A stretch of DNA of 59,671 nt from JAPYTY01 sp036338435 (GCA_036338435.1 JAYZCG010000044.1:1-59671); one strand, 5' to 3'; positions 33,411 to 43,278 are shown, counted from the stretch's first letter. Notes: generated by a model not told the origin, from the sequence alone. Numbers and translations are program-made.

Positions 33411-34292
33411 TCAGCTAACCATCACAGTCATCTCGAGACGATCTGCTTCTCGAATAAATTCATCGTAATCCAAAATAAGAGTCTTTCCTGCATCAATTGA
33501 AAGTGCCGAGACATTACACTCCTCTAGAACAAGCAGTGTATCCAGACCAACAACGGGAACATCAAATCGCATGTCTTGATTTGGTCTACTGACCTTGACT
33601 ACAGTGATGCACCCACCGCCCGCAAGGTGCGAGGCCCGACGGATCGTTTCGTCAGTTCCCTCCATGGCCTCAACTGCCACCACTGCTTGATCTTTTATCA
33701 CTATTGTCTGACCCAGATCGAGGCCGGCTAACTGTCGTGCTATCACCTTCCCGTACTCAATATTTTTCAATTCTTCTTTATTCGCCTTCCTGCATGTAAG
33801 TACTCCCGCCTTCGCCAGTAATGGCTCCAACAAAACAGTAGAGTCAATGAACTCAATTCCCTCTTTGGCCAATTCCTGAATAACGCCACCAATCAAAGAC
33901 TGTGTGTCGCGTTTCTCCAAAGACATGAATACTTTCATCATCTTAACATCCGGTAAAATGATATGTCGCCCTGCCGAGTCACCACCTTTCCGAGAATAAA
34001 TCCGTGTGTGTTTTACCTGTCCTGCCATGATTGCCTTTTGGACCGATTCCTCTTTGAAGATACGAATCAACTTACCCAATTGCCCTAATCCAATCCAATG
34101 TAGAGATACTTGGGATTGAGTTGCTAACTTCTCGATTTCGGGGGAAGCCTCTTCGCGAATGGCTACTACAACCATGGCAATTTCGCGCTTGAGAGCTTCT
34201 TCCAAAACCAGCAAGGGAAATCGTCCATTACCTGCTAGCAATCCTAATTTTTGGACTTCCACAGGAATCACTCCACTACCGACGACACTCAT
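33411..34292 (-). CDS. lpxI: UDP-2,3-diacylglucosamine diphosphatase LpxI (DUF1009)
   Basis: It hydrolyses UDP-2,3-diacylglucosamine to lipid X, the fourth step of lipid A synthesis, in bacteria that lack LpxH. The 293 residues begin with the family signature LGLLAGNGRFPLLVLEEA and contain KAIMAGQVKHTRIY, DSTVLLEPLLA and GGGCITVVKVSRPNQDMRFDVPVVG. I place the start at the ATG at 34292, which overlaps the lpxA stop by 17 nt. A longer frame from 34475 would add 61 residues made of antisense-like sequence inside lpxA and is rejected. Confidence 0.95.
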   Translation of the reverse strand: MSVVGSGVIPVEVQKLGLLAGNGRFPLLVLEEALKREIAMVVVAIREEASPEIEKLATQSQVSLHWIGLGQLGKLIRIFKEESVQKAIMAGQVKHTRIYSRKGGDSAGRHIILPDVKMMKVFMSLEKRDTQSLIGGVIQELAKEGIEFIDSTVLLEPLLAKAGVLTCRKANKEELKNIEYGKVIARQLAGLDLGQTIVIKDQAVVAVEAMEGTDETIRRASHLAGGGCITVVKVSRPNQDMRFDVPVVGLDTLLVLEECNVSALSIDAGKTLILDYDEFIREADRLEMTVMVS

Positions 34293-35088
34293 TTCTGATA
34301 CAGCCCCGCGTAGAACTTTGGATAAAATCGATGAGGATATTGACATCTTTCGTACGAACATCTTCCTTTTCGATTGCACTAACTGCCTCCTCCACTGTGA
34401 GCCCCTTCTTGAACAACCAACGGTAAGCATTGGTGAGAGATTTAATCCGCAGAGAGGAAAAACCACGGCGCTCAAGGCCCAAGGAGTTAATCCCGTAAAT
34501 GTTCGCTTGGTTTCGATAGCCTACAGTTTTCACAAAAGGCAAGGCATCACGGGTGATCACCGAATATCCTCCTATAAAGGCATGCACCCCTACGCGACAA
34601 TCCTGATGGACTCCGGAAAAAGCTCCAACCGTGGAATCATCATGAACTTCAACATGGCCAGCCAGTGTCGCCGAATTTGCTAATATTATCCGATGTCCAA
34701 GATGACAATCGTGCGCAATATGAACTCCGGTCATGAGTAAGTTGCCATCTCCCATTGTTGTCTTGGAGCCACCGCCCAAAGTCCCTCTATTTATGGTAAC
34801 GAATTCTCGAATAACATTGTCATCACCAATAGTTAGTGTAGTTTTTTCGCCTTTAAACTTAAGATCCTGAGGAGTGGTTCCTATAGAACACTGGCCAATG
34901 AAATGATTTCTCTTGCCTACAATAGTAGGCCCCTCAATCACAACATGAGACCCAAGAACACATCCCTCTCCGATCTCAACTTCATCACCAATGACCGAAT
35001 ACGGACCAATACTAACTCCCTTGCTAACTTTAGCATTGGGAGAAACAATCGCAGTGGTATGGATGCTAAGTGTTTGACCGTGACCCAT
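34276..35088 (-). CDS. lpxA: UDP-N-acetylglucosamine acyltransferase
   Basis: The first enzyme of lipid A synthesis; it moves a 3-hydroxyacyl chain from ACP to UDP-GlcNAc. The 270-residue protein is a left-handed beta-helix of hexapeptide repeats (about 10-190) with catalytic His126 in GVHIAHDCHLG (equivalent to H125 of E. coli) and a C-terminal helical domain. GYRNQANIYGINSLGLERRGFS is the family signature after the helix. It lies 8 bp after fabZ and overlaps lpxI by 17 nt in one operon. Confidence 0.97.
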   Translation of the reverse strand: MGHGQTLSIHTTAIVSPNAKVSKGVSIGPYSVIGDEVEIGEGCVLGSHVVIEGPTIVGKRNHFIGQCSIGTTPQDLKFKGEKTTLTIGDDNVIREFVTINRGTLGGGSKTTMGDGNLLMTGVHIAHDCHLGHRIILANSATLAGHVEVHDDSTVGAFSGVHQDCRVGVHAFIGGYSVITRDALPFVKTVGYRNQANIYGINSLGLERRGFSSLRIKSLTNAYRWLFKKGLTVEEAVSAIEKEDVRTKDVNILIDFIQSSTRGCIRNECRR

Positions 35089-35096
35089 TAGAGTTT

Positions 35097-35579
35097 CTAT
35101 CTGTTGATAAGGCTTTGCTTATCAACAAGCGAAAATAGAATTTCAGCCTCAGCTACCCGTTTGTCTTCTACAAAAGCCTCTCCCTTTAATTTCCCTAACC
35201 TTTTTTTGTTTTGTAAGAGGTTCATCTCGAGACGTAATTGATCTCCAGGACGTACGGGTCTTCGAAAGCGAGCATTTTCAATCCCAGCAAAAAACACCAG
35301 TTTCGTGTCCCTATCTGGAATAGTTTTGAACAAAAGAATTCCTCCTAGTTGTGCCATCGATTCCACAATAAGAACGCCTGGCATGATTGGGATACCGGGA
35401 AAATGCCCCTGGAAAAAAGGCTCATTTATAGTTACGTTTTTGATCCCAACGATGCTATGCATTTCCTGGTAATCAATAACACGATCTACCAACAGAAAAG
35501 GATATCGATGGGGTAAAAATTCTAGAATTTCTTGGCTTTCAATAATTGATGTTGATTTTTCATTCATAGCAGTGCTCAA
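35097..35579 (-). CDS. fabZ: 3-hydroxyacyl-ACP dehydratase
   Basis: It dehydrates 3-hydroxyacyl-ACP in fatty acid elongation and so competes with LpxA/LpxD for the same substrate, a reason it is often encoded between them. The hot-dog fold is marked by LPHRYPFLLVDRV (22-34), catalytic H59 (GHFPGIPIMPG) and E73 (VESMAQLGG). Length 160 aa fits. The TTG at 35579 overlaps the lpxD stop (TTGA) and has AAGGA about 7 nt upstream; an ATG at 35567 is the alternative start. Confidence 0.97.
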   Translation of the reverse strand: MSTAMNEKSTSIIESQEILEFLPHRYPFLLVDRVIDYQEMHSIVGIKNVTINEPFFQGHFPGIPIMPGVLIVESMAQLGGILLFKTIPDRDTKLVFFAGIENARFRRPVRPGDQLRLEMNLLQNKKRLGKLKGEAFVEDKRVAEAEILFSLVDKQSLINR

Positions 35580-36616
35580 TCTGCATCCTTTTGGCTCTTA
35601 CTTTTTTCACCGATCCATTTCTCTAATTCTTTGTATATGTCAGGAAATCGACGTCTGAACGCTTCTGCCTTCATCCACTCTTGATGCTCCATCGCAGGTT
35701 GTCCGGAAATAACTGCATGAGAAGGAACGTCTTTAGTTATTGCAGTTTTCATCATAACGATTACGTCATCGCCAATTTTTACATGATCAACAGCACCTGC
35801 ATGCCCACCAAACACACATCGTTCCCCTATTTCAACGCTCCCCGAAATACCCACCTGTGCTACAAATACCGTATGCTCTCCAACCCTGCAGTTGTGCCCA
35901 ATATGAACATGATTGTCCAATTTAACCCCATTCTCAATCACTGTATCCCCAAATGTAGCACGATCCACACAACTATTGGCTCCAATCTCTACATGGTCGC
36001 CAATAACAACACGTCCAGTCTGCAAAATCTTAACTTGTTCCTGACCGTCAAAAGCATAACCAAATCCATCTGCCCCAATTACAGCACCGCTATGCACAAT
36101 AACTCCAGAACCAAGCACTACACGATCGTACAGTGTAACATTTGGGTAAAGCGTACACCCTGGACCAACAGTACAGTTTTTTCCGATAGACACTCCCGAA
36201 TGGAGCGTAACCTCCTTCTCAATAACCGCTTCATCACCAATGGACGCAAATGGGTAAATACTAACGTCCTCAGAAATACTGGCGTTATCGCTTATATAGG
36301 CTAGAGGAGAAATACCCTGAGCCTTAAAATCTTCTTGATGAAAAAGACCCGTCAGCCGTGCAAAAGCAACCCTTGGGTTTTCAACCTGCACCAATGCTTT
36401 TTTTGCCGATACCACATCTAGTCCTACTATCACCGCTGATGCTTGAGTTTCTTCTAAGTTGTTGCGGTATTTCCGGGCACTGGCTAAAGTGATGTCACCT
36501 GGCTGTGCACTCTCGAAAGGTTGGATCCCATAAATTTCAGTTTGGGGGTCGCCACTTACATGCCCTGCTACATGTTTCGCAAGTTGTTGCAAGGCATACA
36601 CACAGGGAGTCTTCAT
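35576..36616 (-). CDS. lpxD: UDP-3-O-(3-hydroxyacyl)glucosamine N-acyltransferase
   Basis: The third enzyme of lipid A synthesis; it adds the second 3-hydroxyacyl chain at N2. The 346 residues comprise an N-terminal uridine-binding domain (1-100, GIQPFESAQPGDITLA), a long hexapeptide left-handed beta-helix (about 105-310) with catalytic His241 in VHIGHNCRVGEHTVF, and a C-terminal helix for ACP contact. VSGQPAMEHQEW-like tail residues are typical (here ISGQPAMEHQEW). It follows the second skp gene by 96 bp. Confidence 0.97.
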   Translation of the reverse strand: MKTPCVYALQQLAKHVAGHVSGDPQTEIYGIQPFESAQPGDITLASARKYRNNLEETQASAVIVGLDVVSAKKALVQVENPRVAFARLTGLFHQEDFKAQGISPLAYISDNASISEDVSIYPFASIGDEAVIEKEVTLHSGVSIGKNCTVGPGCTLYPNVTLYDRVVLGSGVIVHSGAVIGADGFGYAFDGQEQVKILQTGRVVIGDHVEIGANSCVDRATFGDTVIENGVKLDNHVHIGHNCRVGEHTVFVAQVGISGSVEIGERCVFGGHAGAVDHVKIGDDVIVMMKTAITKDVPSHAVISGQPAMEHQEWMKAEAFRRRFPDIYKELEKWIGEKSKSQKDAD

Positions 36617-36712
36617 ACCAGTAACACCTCAGGCCCAGGGAAAACATCCTACCATCTTCCCCATTGTTAAGGTCTTCGTAGAAGATAACACCCGAAAAGC
36701 ACTGTCATCAAA

Positions 36713-37306
36713 TCAAGGTACAGAAGGGTCGGTAGTTGTTGCAGACACAACTGGATAGCGCTCATCGTAGACGTGGATGATATCTTGGGTTACATCTAAA
36801 GAGGGATCTACATAGATCTGGGTTTCATTGCGTATAAAAATCACTGAAAATCCGTTCTCTTCTGCATACTCATTCAGAACACTTTGAAGCTTCGTATTTT
36901 CCCCGGCAAAAATTTCATCGCGCCTGCGCGTGATTTCCACCTGAGTATCTTCCTGAAACCGCTTAAGTTCCCGATCGTCTTCTTCAATGTCACGTTGCAT
37001 ATTAGAACGCGTCTGGGCATTTAGAGTTAACTGCTGAGTCTCAAATCGTTCTCTGAGCTGTTCCAACTCTAACCGGCGCACATCATACTCCTTCTGTTTT
37101 TCCTCCATAAACACCTGCACTTCGGCTATTTGTTTTTGTCCTGTTTGAGTTCCATAAAGAATCTCCAAACCGCTAACAAATCCCACCTTTGCCTCGGCCA
37201 CATCAGGTACTTGGCTCCATACAACTATTGACATTAAATACAAAAACCCAAAACCCCAAACCCCAAGTCCAACCACCGGTAATCGCCCACGTAAAATATT
37301 TGTCAT
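36713..37306 (-). CDS. OmpH/Skp-family periplasmic chaperone (second tandem copy)
   Basis: Predicted periplasmic holdase of 197 residues that would escort outer-membrane proteins to BamA. An N-terminal hydrophobic segment (VVGLGVWGFGFLYLMSIVVW, about 11-30) acts as signal or anchor. It is followed by the Skp start AKVGFVSGLEILYGT, a long charged coiled coil (about 60-140, the tentacles), and the closing strand FSVIFIRNETQIYVDPSLDVTQ. It is a divergent paralogue of the gene immediately upstream, with which it overlaps by 4 nt. Its signal region is longer and less typical than in the first copy. Confidence 0.88.
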   Translation of the reverse strand: MTNILRGRLPVVGLGVWGFGFLYLMSIVVWSQVPDVAEAKVGFVSGLEILYGTQTGQKQIAEVQVFMEEKQKEYDVRRLELEQLRERFETQQLTLNAQTRSNMQRDIEEDDRELKRFQEDTQVEITRRRDEIFAGENTKLQSVLNEYAEENGFSVIFIRNETQIYVDPSLDVTQDIIHVYDERYPVVSATTTDPSVP

Positions 37307-37848
37307 TGAGAGGACCCTTGGCCTGCAATAGGATTGCGCTCGTTGTAAATCTCAACAATGGCTCCCGTAATATCCAGTGCACCATCCACAAATGCTTGGC
37401 CCTCATTTCGAAGAAAAATCACACTAAAATTATTTTGGGGAGCATATTCATTGATTATTTCTTGGATCTTACCGCTCATCCGCTCCAACAATTGATTCTG
37501 TCGTTCGTTGAACTCTAATTGAATATCTTCCTGCAGTCGCTTTAATTGAATATCTCGATCTTGCATCTCACGTTCCATTTCTGCACGCGTCAATACACTG
37601 AGACTTGCCTGCTGCGTTGTGTATCTCTCCTGAAGTTGCTGTAACGCTGCGCCTTCAGTTGCCAATTCATTTTGCTTTGCTGTCCCAAACCTATTCAGCT
37701 CTTCAAGTTCAACCTTACCCTCGTCCGTACCATAAAGAACATCCAACGTACTAACAAATCCAATTTTAAGATTTTGGCCCATGCTAATCGTACACAAAGA
37801 ACAAAAAACATAAAGCCCACCTAGAATGACCACTCTCCTCTTTTTCAT
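37303..37848 (-). CDS. OmpH/Skp-family periplasmic chaperone (first tandem copy)
   Basis: The 181-residue Skp homologue has a clear signal peptide (VVILGGLYVFCSLCTISMG, cleavage probably before QNLKIG). The body starts LKIGFVSTLDVLYGTDEG, continues as a coiled coil rich in Glu, Gln and Arg (about 50-130), and ends with NFSVIFLRNEGQAFVDGALDIT. It starts 20 bp after bamA, the classic arrangement of chaperone and assembly factor. Both copies share the pattern GFVS-LYGT...NEYA..N-FSVIF-RNE, so they arose by tandem duplication. Confidence 0.9.
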   Translation of the reverse strand: MKKRRVVILGGLYVFCSLCTISMGQNLKIGFVSTLDVLYGTDEGKVELEELNRFGTAKQNELATEGAALQQLQERYTTQQASLSVLTRAEMEREMQDRDIQLKRLQEDIQLEFNERQNQLLERMSGKIQEIINEYAPQNNFSVIFLRNEGQAFVDGALDITGAIVEIYNERNPIAGQGSSQ

Positions 37849-37868
37849 GACCTAATATATCTCCTTCA

Positions 37869-40520
37869 CTAAAACGAATATCCTACACTAAAGAAAAACC
37901 TTTTTCTCTCCTCTTGCAGAGGGAACCTCGTGGCATCGACTATTATACTAGAATTTAAGACTAGTGGGTTATAAGCAAAAATAAGCCTGAAGGGAATGTT
38001 AACACCTGGCATTAGAAACTGCACCTCCGCGCCTGTCGAAGCCCGCCAGACATTATTTGTGCTTTCTTCCAAATCCACCTGGGTAGCCGGTCCAAAAATC
38101 CGGATGTTTTCCTTTCGAAGAATTGTTGAGGTTCCTAAATCAAGAAATCCAACAACCTGTAAGGGTCCCACTATGGGCATACGGTACTCAACAGTGAAAA
38201 TAGCACTGGTATCGCCACCGACAGGAATAAAGCTCTCAGAGATAGACGGTAATCCGGTAAATGGATCGATGATAGCGTTTCCATTACTGTCCAATTGAGG
38301 GCTCCTTGTAAGGGCCCAAGGAGAGACAGAACGTGTTTCAAAACCTCGAAGCGTCAATTCATCTCCTAGGAAAATCCTTTCAAAAAAAGGAATTTGCATT
38401 GGATCCCCATTTTTCATTTTCCCAAAGGGGATTATGTGATTAATGCGTGTTCGAAAGGCGAAAGTATTGCGCCTTCCGCTAAAAACTTTATCTGGTATAA
38501 AATATTGATGTTCCAGATAGGGTTGCACAATATTGAACGTCCCTCCCAAAGGACCTCCCGCAATTGGCATCTGAACTGTGATCTGGCTTCCCTGAGTAGC
38601 AATCCAAAACTGATTCTTCGTGTTGTACGAAAAATTTGGATTAATTTCACTACGGATAATTCCGCCTTTTGCATCATCAGGGCTGCCACCCGGAGTAAAT
38701 CCTATCAATTGATTCACTGCAAAATCTTCGAACAGCGCATCCACATCACTAATGTTAATATCCTGCAACGAATAGCTTAGACCCACTTTGGAAAATCGCC
38801 ATATCGGATAAGATGTGCTCAAAGAGACCCCGGTTGTACCCCTTGTGAATAATTCGATATTGTCACTCTCAGCAACCAATCCAAAAAAAGCTGTGAAAGT
38901 ATCAAATCTCTCGCGGGTATTAAAAATTGAAGCACCCAAACTTACCCTAGTGTTCATAAAATACGGCTCGGTAAATTGGAACATGAACTGTGAGGTCCGA
39001 GTCCCGGTCGACACATTAATGTCAACGCGTTGTCCCAACCCCCTGAAATTGTTGGAGGAATAGTTGATTCCGAAAAAACTGCCTTCGAGCCCACTGACAC
39101 CGCCACTCAATCCAATGGACTGTTGACTCTTTTCCTTGACGTTTACCAGAACATCTACTTCACCCTCGCTAGGCCTTTTAATTACCTCATAATCTTTTTC
39201 CTCAATTGGGTCAAAGAAACCCAGTTGGTTGAGTCGTAATATAGAGAAATCTAATAGATTCCCATTGAAAAGTTGTTGCTCCTCGAGGAAGAATTCGCGC
39301 CGCATGACTCTGTCTCGGGTATTAGTATTTCCAGCAAAGTCAATTCGGTCAACAATGTACTGCTTTCCCTCATCAATGACTATGACTATATCGACAGTCT
39401 TGCTATCGATGTTCGGGTTCATGTTAGGCATTACTGTCATATCTAAGTATCCGCTGGTGGTATACAACTTTTTAAGTTCTTCATTGGAGGTTTTGAGGGA
39501 AACGTAATTCACTACTTCTCCAGATACAATGTTATAGCTGGCCTTTACCGCTTCCTGGTCAAATGTATTGATGCCCTCAATTTCAAAACTTCCCCATCGA
39601 AATTGCTCCCCTTCCTCAATGGGAATTGTAAGATAGTATTGTTGTTTAGTTTTTCTAAGACCTAACAACCAACCCCTCCCAGCCTCTACAATTTTTACAT
39701 CTGGCTCACCTGCCTTGGCATAGAGGTACCCAACTTCACGATACCGCTCCAGAAGATTTAAATTTAGATCGTATTCCAGCTTGTCTTTTATGAACTTGTC
39801 CTGCCCTTTGAAAAGGGTAATCAGGTTCCGTTCCTTCGTTAGCTCCAACGCACTGCGCAATTCACCTTCAGTAAAGATAGAGTTGCCCTTAAAGCTAATA
39901 TCGCCGATGCGCACCTTAGAGCCCTCATTAATCTTAAAAATGATTTTCCTCGAAGTAGCTGTAATGGTTTCTACCTCTACATCTATCCGACCCAAGGGTC
40001 GACCATTTTGATCTAAAAGCGCCTTGAGAGCACGGCGTGCTTGGGGCAGTTTGGCGGGATCTAAAGGAGAGTCCAAAGAGAGTCCTACTCGCATATCTCG
40101 GAATCTCTCTAATACGTCTGACTCTTTGAACGACTTCATTCCCTCATATTCAATAGACCTGATTAAAGGTCGTTCGACCACTTCAAAAATTATAATGACT
40201 CCGTTCTCACCTTGAGCTCTTTTCAGTTTTGCATCTTCAAAAAAATTAGTGCCAAGTAGGGTGCGATAATCAGCAAAAGCCAGACGTTCATCGTACAACC
40301 CTTCCTCTCGGCTTTGTATGTAATAACGGATAGTACTTTCTGGAATACGACGATTTCCAATAATCCGGATTTCCTCAATGCGGTCTTCATTGACAGCAGG
40401 AAGCGTTTGGCCTGACTGAGCGAAGAGATGGGGTGACACCCCTCCCCCCACAAAAAGAAACACACTGATAAACCACACGAGAGATCTGACCAATCTAACC
40501 CTATTCATAGTGAAGCTCAT
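37869..40520 (-). CDS. bamA: Outer membrane protein assembly factor BamA
   Basis: The core insertase for beta-barrel proteins in the outer membrane. The 883 residues start with a signal peptide (LVWFISVFLFVGGGVSPHLFAQ, about 14-35) and have several POTRA domains (about 45-450), beginning with IEEIRIIGNRRIPESTIRYY. The Omp85 barrel ends in a terminal Phe (SVGYSF) as expected for an outer-membrane barrel. The lid-loop motif appears as LRGFE. It lies 107 bp after clpC and heads the skp-skp-lpxD-fabZ-lpxA-lpxI run, linking outer-membrane protein and LPS assembly. Confidence 0.96.
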   Translation of the reverse strand: MSFTMNRVRLVRSLVWFISVFLFVGGGVSPHLFAQSGQTLPAVNEDRIEEIRIIGNRRIPESTIRYYIQSREEGLYDERLAFADYRTLLGTNFFEDAKLKRAQGENGVIIIFEVVERPLIRSIEYEGMKSFKESDVLERFRDMRVGLSLDSPLDPAKLPQARRALKALLDQNGRPLGRIDVEVETITATSRKIIFKINEGSKVRIGDISFKGNSIFTEGELRSALELTKERNLITLFKGQDKFIKDKLEYDLNLNLLERYREVGYLYAKAGEPDVKIVEAGRGWLLGLRKTKQQYYLTIPIEEGEQFRWGSFEIEGINTFDQEAVKASYNIVSGEVVNYVSLKTSNEELKKLYTTSGYLDMTVMPNMNPNIDSKTVDIVIVIDEGKQYIVDRIDFAGNTNTRDRVMRREFFLEEQQLFNGNLLDFSILRLNQLGFFDPIEEKDYEVIKRPSEGEVDVLVNVKEKSQQSIGLSGGVSGLEGSFFGINYSSNNFRGLGQRVDINVSTGTRTSQFMFQFTEPYFMNTRVSLGASIFNTRERFDTFTAFFGLVAESDNIELFTRGTTGVSLSTSYPIWRFSKVGLSYSLQDINISDVDALFEDFAVNQLIGFTPGGSPDDAKGGIIRSEINPNFSYNTKNQFWIATQGSQITVQMPIAGGPLGGTFNIVQPYLEHQYFIPDKVFSGRRNTFAFRTRINHIIPFGKMKNGDPMQIPFFERIFLGDELTLRGFETRSVSPWALTRSPQLDSNGNAIIDPFTGLPSISESFIPVGGDTSAIFTVEYRMPIVGPLQVVGFLDLGTSTILRKENIRIFGPATQVDLEESTNNVWRASTGAEVQFLMPGVNIPFRLIFAYNPLVLNSSIIVDATRFPLQEERKRFFFSVGYSF

Positions 40521-40627
40521 TTAACACCCTAGTCTACCGATCTACCTGCGCGCAGAGCAACCGTTGGTGTTATAACATAAAGCACGGCACAGGAGGACAA
40601 CATGAGGAGTTCGTGCAGCCGATACGG

Positions 40628-43078
40628 TTACGCCAAGCTGCAAGAAAGAGGAGCTCCTTTGCTACGGGATCCCTTTGTACGATAGTAGAGTTCGTCACTT
40701 TTAAGATAGATCTGAAGCTTTTGTTTGCCTTTGAGTTCTCCCTGAATAACCAACTCAGCTATCGAATCTTCAATATAGCGCTGAATTGCCCTTCTTAGGG
40801 GCCTCGCTCCATAGGACCGATTATGACAAGTTTTCCGAATGATCCAATCCTTGGCATCCTTCTCCAGTTTGATCACGATCTTTTTCGAAGCAACATTTTT
40901 GTTAACCTGTTTGAGCAAAATATCTACGATTTGGCCCAAGTCATCTTCTGTTAACGCTTCAAAAAGAATAATCTCATCAAGCCGATTTAAGAACTCAGGA
41001 TTGAACAACTTCTTAACTTCGCCAAGAATTAATTCCCCTGCTTTTTCTAGTCCTGACGACAACTTTGAACTAGAGAACCCTACCTGAGACTGATCCACTA
41101 AGTGCCTAGCTCCTATATTGGAAGTCATGATGATAATGGCATTCTTGAAATCAATGGCATTTCCATGAGAGTCAGTTAACTGCCCATCTTCAAATACCTG
41201 AAGGAGAATATTGAACACATCGGGATGGGCTTTTTCAATTTCATCTAATAACAAAACAGCATAAGGGTTACGTCTTACCCTCTCGGTTAGTTGCCCTCCT
41301 TCCTCATGGCCTACATAGCCTGGAGGAGATCCAATAAGTTTTGAAACGGAATGTTTCTCCATGTACTCTGACATATCGAATCTAATCAAAGCTTTTTCAC
41401 TGCCAAAGAGAGTCTCGGCCAGAGATTTGGCTAATTCAGTTTTCCCTACTCCGGTGGGTCCCAAAAATAGAAATGATCCAACTGGACGATCAGGGCTTTT
41501 CATGCCAGCTCGACTGCGGCGAATGGCGCGGGACAAAGCTGAAATTGCACGCTCCTGGCTCACGACTCTTTTGTGTAATTCATCCTCCATGCGAAGAAGG
41601 TCCGCCATCTCCTCTTCCTTCAGAGAACTAATAGGAATCCCAGTCCAACGTGAAATCACATGTTCCACATGCTCTTCTCCGACCTGGAGTAGGACATTCT
41701 TGTTGACTTCCCAACGTTTCTTTACAACCTGTAAGTTTTCCCGCTCCTCCACCTCCTTATCCTTCAATTCCGCAGCGCGATCAAATTGTTTCGCGGAAAT
41801 GGCATCATCCATCTGCCGAATAGTTACCTTTAATTTTCTCTGAAGATCACCCACACCATCTGGTACGACCGTATTAGCGAGTTTAACTCGGGCCCCAGCT
41901 TCATCAAGAACATCGATAGCTTTATCAGGAAGGTAACGGTCTACGATATAGCGACTTGACTGATACACGGCGCAATGTATTGCCTCATCGGTGTACTCTA
42001 CTTGATGAAAGGATTCATATCTGCTCTTGATTCCCATTATAATTTCAACAGTCTCTTCCTCGGTGGGTGGAACCACCTTAATTGCTTGAAATCGGCGAGC
42101 CAAAGCGCGGTCCTTCTCAATAGAACGACGATACTCATAGGGTATAGTTGCTCCGATACATTGTATTTCCCCACGAGATAAAGTGGGTTTCAGGATGTTG
42201 GCCGCATCGAGAGACCCTTCTGCTGAACCGGCCCCCACTAAGGTATGCAACTCATCTACAAAGATCACAATATTTGGATTTTCCATTAGTTCCTGCATTA
42301 TAGCCTTGAGACGTTCTTCAAACTGGCCACGGTATTTTGTTCCTGCCACAATCAGGGAAATATCCAATGCTAGAAGGCTCTTATCAGCAAGCATAGACGG
42401 GACTTCCCCATTAATGATTTTTTGGGAAAGCCCCTCTACAATAGCAGTTTTCCCAACACCTGGCTCCCCAATTAGTACCGGGTTATTCTTAGTTCGACGG
42501 CACAAAATTTGAACTAATCTTTCAATCTCCGCATCCCTTCCAATAAGTGGGTCCAACATTCCATTAGCGGCTGCTGCTGTTAAATCCCTACTAAACTCGG
42601 CCAAAATTAACGGCTCTTTGGATTTGGAAGACACTGGATCGATGCTAACTCCTGTCCCAGCCAATTCTTCTCGTACGCGCGCTAGCCTCAGCCCATTTTT
42701 ATACAAAATTTCAGTTGCTACATTATCCTCTCCTCTGAGCAAACCGAGAAGGATGTGTTCTGTACCAATATAGTTGCACATCAATCTCCCAGCCTCTTCA
42801 GCTGCATAAGCGAGAACACTTTTAGCTTCATCACTCAAAGGCAATTCGACGGAAGTCGACACCTTCTTTTGATTGGCAGTACGCCCCTCTACCTGTTTAC
42901 GAATTTCCTCCAATGCTATTTCTGCGTGTGGAAAAAATTTACTACTCAAAGCCTTGTCTTCCCTTAATAAACCCAATAGGATGTGCTCTGCTTCTATCTT
43001 CCGTGCCCCCAGTTGACTGGTTTCATACCGAGCAAAGAAAATAACTCGCCTAGCTTTTTCCGTATACTTCTCAAACAT
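40628..43078 (-). CDS. clpC: ClpC-type AAA+ unfoldase (ATP-binding subunit of Clp protease)
   Basis: A class I Hsp100 unfoldase of 816 residues that feeds proteins to ClpP. An N-terminal double Clp-N repeat (MFEKYTEKARRVIFFARYE; EHILLGLLR twice) is followed by AAA-1 (Walker A GEPGVGKT, Walker B VIFVDELHTL), a UVR/coiled-coil middle domain (about 410-450), and AAA-2 (GPTGVGKTE, LLLDEIEKAHPDV). The N-terminus is the form I associate with Acidobacteriota. No mcsA/mcsB or ctsR genes are adjacent. A 200-bp upstream gap contains a promoter candidate. Confidence 0.95.
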   Translation of the reverse strand: MFEKYTEKARRVIFFARYETSQLGARKIEAEHILLGLLREDKALSSKFFPHAEIALEEIRKQVEGRTANQKKVSTSVELPLSDEAKSVLAYAAEEAGRLMCNYIGTEHILLGLLRGEDNVATEILYKNGLRLARVREELAGTGVSIDPVSSKSKEPLILAEFSRDLTAAAANGMLDPLIGRDAEIERLVQILCRRTKNNPVLIGEPGVGKTAIVEGLSQKIINGEVPSMLADKSLLALDISLIVAGTKYRGQFEERLKAIMQELMENPNIVIFVDELHTLVGAGSAEGSLDAANILKPTLSRGEIQCIGATIPYEYRRSIEKDRALARRFQAIKVVPPTEEETVEIIMGIKSRYESFHQVEYTDEAIHCAVYQSSRYIVDRYLPDKAIDVLDEAGARVKLANTVVPDGVGDLQRKLKVTIRQMDDAISAKQFDRAAELKDKEVEERENLQVVKKRWEVNKNVLLQVGEEHVEHVISRWTGIPISSLKEEEMADLLRMEDELHKRVVSQERAISALSRAIRRSRAGMKSPDRPVGSFLFLGPTGVGKTELAKSLAETLFGSEKALIRFDMSEYMEKHSVSKLIGSPPGYVGHEEGGQLTERVRRNPYAVLLLDEIEKAHPDVFNILLQVFEDGQLTDSHGNAIDFKNAIIIMTSNIGARHLVDQSQVGFSSSKLSSGLEKAGELILGEVKKLFNPEFLNRLDEIILFEALTEDDLGQIVDILLKQVNKNVASKKIVIKLEKDAKDWIIRKTCHNRSYGARPLRRAIQRYIEDSIAELVIQGELKGKQKLQIYLKSDELYYRTKGSRSKGAPLSCSLA

Positions 43079-43106
43079 AAGAACAGCCCACCGCTAACAC
43101 CTCATT

Positions 43107-43112
43107 TTTATA
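43107..43112 (-). promoter_or_regulatory. Candidate -10 element upstream of clpC
   Basis: TATAAA on the minus strand lies 29 bp before the clpC ATG within a 200-bp gene-free gap (43079-43278). The matching -35 (GATTGT-like, 16-17 bp upstream) is weak. Neither a CIRCE element nor a CtsR-type repeat is visible, so heat regulation cannot be inferred from sequence. Confidence 0.28.
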
Positions 43113-43278
43113 GTACTGATATCTTCCTACAATCCCGCAATGCTATATCACCCAGACAACATTAAAACAAGGTTATCCTGTTCCACTGACAGACCGGCAG
43201 ATAACGATCTACACTGCCGTGTGTTGTCAGGACGGGGTTACAGAACTCTTGCTCCCACTTACAACCACCAATTAACCA

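Noticed and set aside
34293..34475. Longer start for lpxI at 34475
   Set aside because: The extra 61 codons lie inside lpxA in another frame and read as low-quality sequence; the LpxI signature begins just after the ATG at 34292.
43079..43278. CIRCE or CtsR operator upstream of clpC
   Set aside because: Neither the TTAGCACTC/GAGTGCTAA pair nor a tandem GGTCAAA-type repeat is visible.
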